The notes beneath the pieces are model-generated. The model was not told the origin of the DNA, made no database searches, and saw only the letters and a list, made by a program, of their open reading frames with translations. The position numbers were made by a program, and so were the translations under genes. A stretch of 64,000 nucleotides of DNA. Origin: Chryseobacterium sp. CH21 (lineage in GTDB: Bacteria > Bacteroidota > Bacteroidia > Flavobacteriales > Weeksellaceae). Shown in pieces: positions 7,920 to 15,593 of this stretch (positions are counted from its first letter, which is position 1; every line of letters begins with the position of its first letter). The stretch spans positions 1 through 64,000 of the forward strand of contig NZ_QICI01000069.1 of the NCBI RefSeq assembly GCF_004119445.1, read 5' to 3'.

Positions 7920-10424
7920 TTATTTTTTATTAAATAATACCTGTACTTTATTTCTGATCCTGATTAATAAAGGCTCTTTATAATTTTTATCTTCATCAAA
8001 ATATCCGTAACCATAACCGTAGCCATAGCCGTAACCATAACCGTAACCATACCCTTGTTTTGTGTTATAGTCATTATAAACAAGTCCTAAATTATCAATT
8101 TCGTTATTATGATACTTTTCCGTAATCATTTTCAGCATGTACTTTTCTGTATATTCATGCCTTACAACATAAATATTAGCATCAGAATGCTTCATAAGTT
8201 CATATGAATCGGCAACTAATCCTACAGGTGGGGAATCTATAATAATGAAATCATATTTTTCTTTCAATTCTTCTATAAATTTGATATTTCTCTCACTCAT
8301 CAAAAGTTCAGAAGGATTCGGAGGGATAGGACCTGAAGTAGCAACATCAAGATTCGGGATCTTTGTTTTGTTGATAATCTGATCAATACCAACTTCTCCT
8401 GTCAGATAATTTGAAATACCATATTTATTATCAATCTTGAAATCTCCAAAGATTTTTGGTTTTCTAAGGTCCATCCCTAATAAGATAGTTTTTTTATCAC
8501 TTAATCCTATTACAGACGCCAAATTAATGGAACCATAAGTTTTTCCTTCCCCCCCGATGGATGATGTGATGAGAATTACTTTGCCTTTTTCAGCATCATT
8601 ATCCATCAAAAATCTCATATTTGCTCTCACCCCTCTGAAGGCCTCTGATACGGATGATTTCGGCTGTTCCAAAACAGTAAGCATATTTTCATTGCTATTG
8701 TTCCCAATGACTCCAAGAAGAGGAATTTTTGTAGCGCTTAATAATTCTTTGATATTTCTGATCTTGTTGTCCAGTACTTCTCCAATCAGGATAAATAATA
8801 ATGGAATCAACAGCATTCCTGCAATAATTCCAGTCTTTGCGAGCTTTACATTTGGACCAATTGGTCTTTGTCCTAAATTCTTAGCCGGGTCAATTACCGT
8901 AATATCAGACTGGTTGGTTGCCATTCTCATCTTGGTATCATTCTGTCTTGCTAAAAGGCTGTTATAAGTAGCTTCAATCATGTTGTACCCTCTTTCTGCA
9001 TCCATGTACTTTCTTTCTTTTTCAGGGTAAGTAGCTAAATCAGAATTGGCACCTGCCATTTCACGATCTATTTTGTTGATTTCTTCGTAATATCTGGTGT
9101 AATAGTTTCTTAAACTGTTAGATGACCCCATTCTTGCTTCATCAATAAGCCTGTTGATTTCTCTCATTGGTTCTGATGACGGCTTATAAATACTAGCCAT
9201 TTCTACTCTTTTTGCATATAAAGCTTTCAACTCAGAAACCGTTGCAGAAAAGACACCATCTTCAAAACCGGCAGCATTTGTTGCAATCATTTTATCAAAA
9301 TTCTGAGACTGAAGTGTATTTTTGATATTGTTCAGCGAGTTGATTTTACTTACTATATCTGCTTTTTTAGCTTCAAGCTCTTTTATTTTTTCAAGAGACT
9401 TCTCATCCCTGTCTTTAATGTTATAAAGCTTTTCTGTGGTTTTCAAGTAGTTAAGCACCGTTGCACTTGAATCAAGCTTTTTACGAATGCTTCCAAGATT
9501 ATCTTTTAAAAAGGCATCTGTATTCTTATTAACAATGTTTTTATCAGCAAGTCTCTTTTTCTGAAGCTCTGCAACAGATTTATTCAGGAAATTGACTGTA
9601 CTGTTCAGGTTATATCCTTTTTTAGTAATAATCATAATAGACCTGATTTCTTTATCAAAGTCTACTCCTGTAGTAGAAACAATTTCATCTACACTCTGAT
9701 TAATCGTATTCAGTTTTATAATGATATTATCCAGATCAATTTTAGTCGCTACTGGATTTTGAAGCAGTCTAAACCTCAGATTAGGAGAGGTATACCATTC
9801 ATTGATTTTGATAATTTTATTAGCTGGTCTGTTGTAAGCATTGATGCTTTGAAAACCTTCTGCTTCATAGCTATATAAACTTGTAGTTTCTCCTTCATCA
9901 GGCAAAGCTACTTCATAAGTTCCGTTCCCTTTCGGTATTAGCGTAATGGGATAATTGATCTGTTGAAGATGTTTTTTATCAATCTGAAGAAATACTGGTG
10001 AATCATCTTTGTCAAGATAAGTAGATTTTATAAGTCCTTTGGTAGAATAGTTTACAAAAAGATCTAATTCTTTCACCAAAAATTCGTTATGAGATCTGGA
10101 TAAGAGCATTTTCTTTAAAAAAAGTCCATCCTGATTTCCTGTATCTCCCCAAATGAAGTTAATAGACTGATTGGATTGAGTGGGCAAAAATTCGGAGCCT
10201 TTACTGGAGGTACTTAATGACAGGTCTGATGCATAAATATTTTGTGCGTAATATTTACTGTAAACCCATGCAATAGCATAACCAATAATCAGCATGAATA
10301 CAAACCAATACCAGTTTTTAAGAACTCTTCTTAAAAAATGTTCTATATCAAATAGTGCAAACGATCCATACTTTTCCTTCTGGGACTCATTTTTTCCTGC
10401 TTGCGTATCTTTTCCGGGAATCAT
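7920..10424 (-). CDS. exopolysaccharide tyrosine autokinase / co-polymerase (Wzc-like)
   Basis: An 834-residue Wzc-type protein that controls chain length and export of a surface polysaccharide. It has an N-terminal Wzz segment with a transmembrane helix near residues 38-55, a long periplasmic coiled coil, a second helix near 540-560 (IIAGMLLIPLLFILIGEVL), and a cytoplasmic BY-kinase domain with Walker A GGEGKTYGS, Walker A' LLGMDLRKP and Walker B FIIIDSPPVG. The C-terminal tail has nine Gly-Tyr pairs and would be the tyrosine cluster that is autophosphorylated. It starts 2 bases after the wza-like stop. The tail is encoded by a hexanucleotide tandem repeat, so its length may vary between strains. 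Confidence 0.92.
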   Translation of the reverse strand: MIPGKDTQAGKNESQKEKYGSFALFDIEHFLRRVLKNWYWFVFMLIIGYAIAWVYSKYYAQNIYASDLSLSTSSKGSEFLPTQSNQSINFIWGDTGNQDGLFLKKMLLSRSHNEFLVKELDLFVNYSTKGLIKSTYLDKDDSPVFLQIDKKHLQQINYPITLIPKGNGTYEVALPDEGETTSLYSYEAEGFQSINAYNRPANKIIKINEWYTSPNLRFRLLQNPVATKIDLDNIIIKLNTINQSVDEIVSTTGVDFDKEIRSIMIITKKGYNLNSTVNFLNKSVAELQKKRLADKNIVNKNTDAFLKDNLGSIRKKLDSSATVLNYLKTTEKLYNIKDRDEKSLEKIKELEAKKADIVSKINSLNNIKNTLQSQNFDKMIATNAAGFEDGVFSATVSELKALYAKRVEMASIYKPSSEPMREINRLIDEARMGSSNSLRNYYTRYYEEINKIDREMAGANSDLATYPEKERKYMDAERGYNMIEATYNSLLARQNDTKMRMATNQSDITVIDPAKNLGQRPIGPNVKLAKTGIIAGMLLIPLLFILIGEVLDNKIRNIKELLSATKIPLLGVIGNNSNENMLTVLEQPKSSVSEAFRGVRANMRFLMDNDAEKGKVILITSSIGGEGKTYGSINLASVIGLSDKKTILLGMDLRKPKIFGDFKIDNKYGISNYLTGEVGIDQIINKTKIPNLDVATSGPIPPNPSELLMSERNIKFIEELKEKYDFIIIDSPPVGLVADSYELMKHSDANIYVVRHEYTEKYMLKMITEKYHNNEIDNLGLVYNDYNTKQGYGYGYGYGYGYGYGYGYFDEDKNYKEPLLIRIRNKVQVLFNKK
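8001..8054 (-). repeat. hexanucleotide tandem repeat encoding (Gly-Tyr)9
   Basis: Nine tandem hexamers of the form GGN-TAY on the minus strand encode the tyrosine-rich tail of the Wzc-like kinase. Third-position changes between units show some age, but stretches of identical units remain that could slip during replication. Confidence 0.85.
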
Positions 10425-10426
10425 GA

Positions 10427-11311
10427 TTAAAGATTTTTTAGAAGTAAATAAATAGACAATGCAGTAGTAATTACCGAAACTCCTGTTGTTAAAGTCTGGA
10501 TAGGATCTTTTCCAAATCCATTTAAGCTTTTCGCTCTTGTGTTCAGATAGATTTCGTCTCCGTTCTGGACATAATAGAAAGGTGAATTCATAAGATCTTC
10601 ACGGGTAAGATCTATTTTGGCAATTTTGATTCCTTCGGGAAGTTTTCTGTGGATAACAATTTCTTTTTTGTCAATTGTTCTGTTTAATCCTCCATTAATG
10701 GCTAGTGCCTCCGTAATGGTAAGGGTATTTTTATGAACTACTTTTTCACCTGAAAGCCCTGTAGTTTCAACGTCTCCAAGGATATAATAAGTAATTCCGT
10801 CTGTATTCAGACGTACTTCAGATTTTCCTTCCTGGAAATTTTCATTTACTTTTTCCTGTATTTCTTTTGTAATATCATCAAGTGTTCTTCCTTCCGCTTT
10901 TACATATCCTATTCCGAAAACATTGATATCCCCATTGGAATCAACTTTCAATCCGTTGAAATAAAAATTAATGTTTCCTCCTCTGCTTACTCCAGCATTA
11001 GCACCAATACCACCTGCTAAAGTACCACCTCCTGATGCTGCAGAACTTGTTACACCTCCACCAGAAATTCCGCCTGAAGTATTGTAAGAAGAGTAAAATT
11101 GTGCTGCATCTCCTTTGGGAGTTGTCACAATATTAAGATTAAGGATATCATTTTTGGTAATCCTGTACACGGGAATGTTGTAAGGAATAAGACCTTCTTC
11201 GTTAATCACAAGACTTTCACTTGGTTGTAAATATCTTACATCCTTTGTGGTAATACACGAGGTAATTAAAAGAGGGAATATTAAAAATAAATATTTAAAG
11301 TTCTTCATCAT
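10427..11311 (-). CDS. polysaccharide export outer-membrane lipoprotein (Wza/BexD family)
   Basis: A 294-residue lipoprotein with signal peptide and lipobox (FPLLITSC, Cys near residue 19) followed by a polysaccharide-export domain beginning VYRITKNDILNLNIV. It would form the outer-membrane channel for the polymer handled by the adjacent kinase. A Gly/Ser-rich low-complexity insert (about residues 79-110) interrupts the first domain. SLBB-like repeats follow (TYYILGDVETTG, EALAINGGLNRTIDKKEIVIHRK). The C terminus is hydrophobic (TTGVSVITTALSIYLLLKNL) and could be the amphipathic membrane-spanning helix. It is directly upstream of the kinase gene in the same operon. Confidence 0.88.
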   Translation of the reverse strand: MMKNFKYLFLIFPLLITSCITTKDVRYLQPSESLVINEEGLIPYNIPVYRITKNDILNLNIVTTPKGDAAQFYSSYNTSGGISGGGVTSSAASGGGTLAGGIGANAGVSRGGNINFYFNGLKVDSNGDINVFGIGYVKAEGRTLDDITKEIQEKVNENFQEGKSEVRLNTDGITYYILGDVETTGLSGEKVVHKNTLTITEALAINGGLNRTIDKKEIVIHRKLPEGIKIAKIDLTREDLMNSPFYYVQNGDEIYLNTRAKSLNGFGKDPIQTLTTGVSVITTALSIYLLLKNL

Positions 11312-11326
11312 ATATAATATTGTTTA

Positions 11327-11334
11327 CAAAAGTA
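11327..11334 (-). promoter_or_regulatory. putative promoter -7 box upstream of the wza-like gene
   Basis: The minus strand reads TACTTTTG, matching TAnnTTTG, 16 bases before the wza-like start codon. It could let the export pair be transcribed separately from the upstream wecA-like gene. No clear -33 element is visible. Confidence 0.35.
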
Positions 11335-11345
11335 ATATTTAATTG

Positions 11346-12464
11346 TTAATTTTTGTTATTTCTTAAACGATATAGCAAATCCGGCAGATAAGCTCCCAAA
11401 AAGCCCAATGAAAGAATCACCAATAATAACATATTTACATCAATATGTCTTAACGAATAAGCTACTCCTACAATCATCAGATAGTAAAGAATAATATAGA
11501 AAGTAGATCTTCTATGGGTAAGGTTGAGTTTTAATAGTTTATGGTGAATATGGTTTTTATCTGCATCGAAAGGAGATTTTTTGTTGTAAAGCCTCACTAT
11601 GATTACATTTAATGTATCCACGATCGGAAGAATCAAAATGGCGACAGCTACCACCGGAGCAGACTGAAGATGATATCTCGGTACATCTATCAGTTTTTTA
11701 TCAATAAAAATATCTATGAAACAAATGGAAGTAAAGGCCAGTAAAAAGCCAAGCAGCATAGAGCCGGTATCTCCCATAAAGATTTTAAGGGTACGGTAAT
11801 TAGAAAGATTATAATACAAAAATGCCAATACAGTTCCGATAATAATAACAGACAATACTACCAATGGGTAGTTATACTCTCCCAGACGGTAGTAGCTGAT
11901 TCCAAACAAAGCACTACAAATGACAGAATAGCCCCCTGCCAATCCATCAATCCCATCAATCAGATTGAAAGCATTAATCAGAATAATAAATGTAACAATA
12001 CTGAACAGAACACTTACAATATATTCAAGCTCATAAATTCCCAATATTCCGAATAAGCTTCTGATTCTGATATCTGAACCAATAACAATAAGCGCAGAAA
12101 CAATAATTTGGGCCACCAATTTCTTGTAAGCTCTCATCACAACAATATCATCCATTACTCCTACATAGAGAAGAATAATCAGTGAGGCAAATAAAAACTT
12201 ATAGAGATCAAAAAGCTCATACGCAAAAATAGAGGCACAGATTCCGATTGAATAAAAGATGGCGATTCCGCCCAAATTGGGAATCTCTCTGAGATGCGAA
12301 CTTCTCATTCCAGGCTCATCCATCAGGTTCTTTCTTCTTGAGATCTTGACAATGGTAGGTATAGAGAAAAAGGTTATTAAAAAAGAGAATATGAAGCCTA
12401 GTCCTATTTTTATGTAGAAAATAGGTATTCCCGATCCGCTTAAGAACAATTCAAAATTTTTCAT
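11346..12464 (-). CDS. undecaprenyl-phosphate sugar-1-phosphate transferase (MraY/WecA family)
   Basis: A 372-residue polytopic enzyme with about ten membrane helices, of the family that loads the first sugar-1-phosphate onto undecaprenyl phosphate. Motifs visible are NLGGIAIFYSIG near the N terminus, the DD pair in GVMDDIVVMRAYKKL, the catalytic NAFNLIDGIDGLAGG and IFMGDTGSMLLGFLLA, and the cytoplasmic His loop NHIHHKLL. This is WecA/TagO-like and not MraY, so it should start an exopolysaccharide or O-antigen chain. UppS at 6.1 kb makes the lipid carrier. It lies upstream of the export genes and is probably co-transcribed with them. The sugar it transfers cannot be read from the sequence. 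Confidence 0.9.
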   Translation of the reverse strand: MKNFELFLSGSGIPIFYIKIGLGFIFSFLITFFSIPTIVKISRRKNLMDEPGMRSSHLREIPNLGGIAIFYSIGICASIFAYELFDLYKFLFASLIILLYVGVMDDIVVMRAYKKLVAQIIVSALIVIGSDIRIRSLFGILGIYELEYIVSVLFSIVTFIILINAFNLIDGIDGLAGGYSVICSALFGISYYRLGEYNYPLVVLSVIIIGTVLAFLYYNLSNYRTLKIFMGDTGSMLLGFLLAFTSICFIDIFIDKKLIDVPRYHLQSAPVVAVAILILPIVDTLNVIIVRLYNKKSPFDADKNHIHHKLLKLNLTHRRSTFYIILYYLMIVGVAYSLRHIDVNMLLLVILSLGFLGAYLPDLLYRLRNNKN

Positions 12465-12595
12465 TCATTTTCTTATTCAGCACTTGACTCCCTCAATAAA
12501 AAAAATAATGCAGAACTTATAAAGAACTTATCATCATTTCCTATTGCTCGAAACAACAGCACTTTACATTTGTGTTTACTCAATCAATTTTCTTA

Positions 12596-13579
12596 TCAAT
12601 CTTTTCTGTCCTGCAAAAAATAAGAGATAAAAAATTTTTTCTTCAACGGCAAAGATAAAATATAATTCTTACCGAAACGACTATACTTCAATATATCTTG
12701 GATTTTTATTTGTCTTTCCTTCATAAACAGAACTAATTGATCAGACATATTATAGAATTTTTTCTCTTCTTTCACAAAAGCCAGATAGGCCAAAAACGAA
12801 TAAATTCCTTCAAAAATCTGAAAGTTTTTCAGTTCTTCTTTTTTATGGGAATATTGGGATTCATTGAATACCTTCTCTACATCAGCCACAGCTTTCAACA
12901 TGTCTAATCCCTTTTCTGTATGGGTTTTTGTAATAGAATCGGAACGCTCAAGGTACTGATAATGGAAATTTTGAGTCTGGGCTATCACACTACATTCCAG
13001 CAAAAGTTGAGGAATCAGTTGGATATCCTCAAAATGCACTCCTTTCTTGAATGTTCTCTGATGAAAAAGTTCTTTTTTGAACAGTTTATTACATGCAAAA
13101 TAACTAATGTCTGAAAAGATAGAAAAATGTCTATCAAGCTCAATTTTCTCATCCATGTTCGGAAGCTGAGTCAATTTTTGGACTATTTTTCCTTTTTCAT
13201 CTACTTTCTGAATATTACAGATGACCATTTTTGCCTGATGTTTTTCTGCTAAATGGAACATTTCTTCAAACATGGTTTCGGTAACGTAGTCATCACTGTC
13301 TACAAAACCAATATAATTGCCGGTTGCTTTGTCAATTCCAAAATTACGGGCATCGCTTAGACCTCCGTTTTCTTTGGTAAAAGCTTTTATCTTTTCAGGA
13401 TATTGGTGTGCAAATTCTTGAATTATTTTTCCAGAATCATCTTTGCTTCCATCATTCACTATAATAATTTCAATATCTGAAAGACTCTGCTTCACCAGAG
13501 AATCAAGGCATTTTGTCAGATAATTTTCGACATTATAAACGGGAACAATAATGGATACTTTTGAGGGAACATTTGTCAT
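12596..13579 (-). CDS. glycosyltransferase family 2 protein
   Basis: A 327-residue GT-A fold transferase. The nucleotide-sugar site begins VSIIVPVYNVENYLTKCLDSL, followed by VNDGSKDDSG, the acceptor-side ARNFGIDKATGNYIGFVDSDDYV (the DSDD is the metal-binding DxD), and a C-terminal helical part of about 100 residues. It should add a sugar to the growing repeat unit of the exopolysaccharide made by this operon. It is 3 bases from the next gene upstream and 131 bases from the wecA-like gene. Donor and acceptor are unknown. Confidence 0.88.
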   Translation of the reverse strand: MTNVPSKVSIIVPVYNVENYLTKCLDSLVKQSLSDIEIIIVNDGSKDDSGKIIQEFAHQYPEKIKAFTKENGGLSDARNFGIDKATGNYIGFVDSDDYVTETMFEEMFHLAEKHQAKMVICNIQKVDEKGKIVQKLTQLPNMDEKIELDRHFSIFSDISYFACNKLFKKELFHQRTFKKGVHFEDIQLIPQLLLECSVIAQTQNFHYQYLERSDSITKTHTEKGLDMLKAVADVEKVFNESQYSHKKEELKNFQIFEGIYSFLAYLAFVKEEKKFYNMSDQLVLFMKERQIKIQDILKYSRFGKNYILSLPLKKKFFISYFLQDRKD

Positions 13580-13582
13580 ACA

Positions 13583-14653
13583 TTAAATTTTCGTCAGCCT
13601 TGCATTCAGCCAGCCCTTTTTGGCTTCATCAAAATCCTTTCTGGAGCAGGGAATGCAATTTTCTATATTTTCATCATCACCAAAATACCACAAATTACTG
13701 AAAGTATCACGTTTGAATGCATATTGCCTGTCATCTATTAAGACATAGAACAGTTCATAATGTCTTTCCTTAGGATGAGAATGCTGGATATTAATACCTT
13801 CAATCAGATACCATAGCATTTGGGCCAGAAGCTGATGGTTCAATTGGTTTTCTGAATAAATATTATAATTAAAAATCCCAACAGACTTCAGGTTTTCACT
13901 TAATCCGATTTCTTTCATATAAGCACAGATCTCTCTTCTGTTTAATCCATTCACTTGCGGATTCATGGAAAAAGGCTCACTGAAGCTTTCTACGGCATCG
14001 CAGTTTACAGTAACCAGCTCAGCTTTTCTGAAGAAAGGTTCTGTTTTTTCTGTAGAATTCATCATTTCAGCAAGACGGATGATATCAAACTCTACTTCTT
14101 TGATCAGTCTTACGGAATCCATTTCATTCAAATGTTTCTGATATCCTAAGTGATGATAATTTTTAATGGAGAAATTCTTAGCTCCGAAAATCTTGCTTAA
14201 AAAAGTATGTTCATTGATCGCTTCCCCCTGCTGAAGGGAAATAATGTTACTGATCTGGGTATAATTGATATTTTTCTGATGAAAATGCAGGGCAGAAAAT
14301 AATGAAAAAGCAAAGTCATTGGACCCTCCGATAATCACCGGAATGGCTCTTTTGTAATGGCATGCCGACAAAACCTCCTGCAAAATATAATGGGTATCCT
14401 GAACAGACTTCCCAGAGACCAGATCTCCAAGATCCACCACAGGAATTTCGAAGTCCATCTGTGAAAGCTTATAAAACTCATTTCTTACTGCAGTAAAGTC
14501 CTGTACCTCTGCATCTCCGCCCGCACCTCTGTAATCTGATACAAATAAAAGAACAATACTGTCTTCTTTGATATCTTTTGTAATCCGATTTCCTATCTGC
14601 CAGCTTTCTGTTTTGAAATTTCTTGGTGAAATGATAAAGTCTTCGAAATCCAT
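13583..14653 (-). CDS. arginase/formimidoylglutamase-fold protein, metal site degraded
   Basis: A 356-residue protein with the overall pattern of the ureohydrolase (arginase/HutG) family, of a kind found beside topA in flavobacteria. The metal-binding motifs are altered. The GGxH motif reads GGSND (109-113), the DAHxD motif is replaced by a stretch around SLQQGEAIN (139-147), and the SFDxDxxDP motif reads VNCDAVES (215-222). At most one or two metal ligands remain, so hydrolase activity is doubtful and a structural or binding role is possible. It has a normal length and no stop. It is 3 bases upstream of the GT2 gene, hence probably in the same transcript. Confidence 0.65.
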   Translation of the reverse strand: MDFEDFIISPRNFKTESWQIGNRITKDIKEDSIVLLFVSDYRGAGGDAEVQDFTAVRNEFYKLSQMDFEIPVVDLGDLVSGKSVQDTHYILQEVLSACHYKRAIPVIIGGSNDFAFSLFSALHFHQKNINYTQISNIISLQQGEAINEHTFLSKIFGAKNFSIKNYHHLGYQKHLNEMDSVRLIKEVEFDIIRLAEMMNSTEKTEPFFRKAELVTVNCDAVESFSEPFSMNPQVNGLNRREICAYMKEIGLSENLKSVGIFNYNIYSENQLNHQLLAQMLWYLIEGINIQHSHPKERHYELFYVLIDDRQYAFKRDTFSNLWYFGDDENIENCIPCSRKDFDEAKKGWLNARLTKI

Positions 14654-14834
14654 ATTTTAATTTGAAATGTAATAATTGATTAATTGCTTGATATAACAAA
14701 CATACAAAAAACATGGGAACTGAGTAGAATGTGGTATATTTTGTTCATAAAAAAGACTTCAGCAAATTGTTGGCGGTTTATCCAATGATCTTGTAAAAAT
14801 TTAAAACTGTGAAGTTTCACTTTAAATTTTAGAA

Positions 14835-14875
14835 TAAAAAATCCGTCTCATAAAGTATATGAGACGGACTTTTTA
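14835..14875 (-). terminator. bidirectional rho-independent terminator
   Basis: TCCGTCTCATA (14842-14852) and TATGAGACGGA (14858-14868) form a perfect 11-bp stem with a 5-base loop, with A runs on the left and T runs on the right. It lies just after the stop of the six-cysteine gene on the minus strand. The stretch 14654-14834 shows nothing else. Confidence 0.85.
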
Positions 14876-14897
14876 TTCTAATTCGTGTACTAAATAA

Positions 14898-15272
14898 TTA
14901 GCACTTTCCGAATGATTGGCTGATAATCGTTATTCCAGCTATACTAATAGTAACTCTAACTCCTGTTGGAATTCCCCAAGTTGTACATATAGCCAAACAA
15001 GCCTGACCAGCTGTTCCGTTAGGAATACTTAATGGTATGCTGAAACAATATTTCCCAATACCTAATGGTAAATTGATACAAACTTTGTTGTTTTCAACGG
15101 TAATAGAGATACACTCTGCTGTTACAAGTAGATAACCTGCGCTTGCTTTCGCAAGGCTTAGATCCGAATCTTTTCCTGATGAACGAAGATTTGCCTGGCT
15201 GTCTTCGTTTGATCTTTTTGCTGCTTCTAATGCATTTGAGATAGCTTCTTCGCTAAAATTAAATTCTGCCAT
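14898..15272 (-). CDS. six-cysteine small protein of unknown function
   Basis: A 124-residue protein that I do not recognise. The first 45 or so residues are helical, charged and free of Cys (MAEFNFSEEAISNALEAAKR, then a Ser/Asp-rich linker). The rest is a hydrophobic, Ile/Gly-rich beta segment with six Cys (TAEC, NNKVC, GKYC, GQAC, AIC and the final FGKC). There is no signal peptide. The leader-plus-core look is reminiscent of a peptide precursor, but no maturation enzyme or peptidase-containing transporter lies next to it. It is monocistronic, with a strong terminator after it and an inverted repeat in the region upstream. Confidence 0.6.
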   Translation of the reverse strand: MAEFNFSEEAISNALEAAKRSNEDSQANLRSSGKDSDLSLAKASAGYLLVTAECISITVENNKVCINLPLGIGKYCFSIPLSIPNGTAGQACLAICTTWGIPTGVRVTISIAGITIISQSFGKC

Positions 15273-15374
15273 GATTTTATAGTTTAGTTTTCTTACTCAT
15301 TTGGCTTTTCAGAGTCCGCCTCGTTTTTAAAGTGGTTTCTGAGCTCCACCTTTTGTAATATTACGGTGTAAAGC

Positions 15375-15480
15375 TAGAGAATTAAAACACTGTTTATCAC
15401 AGTCTTAGTACTGAAATTTCAATTTCCGTATTTATACTTAGAGCTTAGTAACCATCACCATTCGCAAGGTTAATTCTCTA
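15375..15480. repeat. inverted repeat upstream of the six-cysteine gene
   Basis: TAGAGAATTAA (15375-15385) and TTAATTCTCTA (15470-15480) are perfect 11-base inverted arms separated by 84 bases. They lie in the 321-base gap between the topA stop and the six-cysteine gene, 103 bases before its start. They could be a structured leader or a site for a DNA-binding protein. I see no clear promoter or gene in the rest of the gap. Confidence 0.45.
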
Positions 15481-15545
15481 AATAGGGAAATTTATTTTAC
15501 TAAGATCGTATGCAGTTTTATATTTTTCAACTGATTATCCATGAA

Positions 15546-15573
15546 AAAAGCACAGATTAAAATCTGTGCTTTT
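15546..15573 (-). terminator. rho-independent terminator of topA
   Basis: AAAAGCACAGATT and AATCTGTGCTTTT form a 13-bp stem with a two-A loop; minus-strand readout ends in a T run. It is 21 bases beyond the topA stop. Confidence 0.85.
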
Positions 15574-15593
15574 CATATTGTATTAAAAACTAT

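Noticed and set aside
8001..8054. Short tandem repeat considered as a CRISPR fragment or a VNTR outside genes
   Set aside because: It is a coding hexamer repeat in frame with the kinase and has no spacers.
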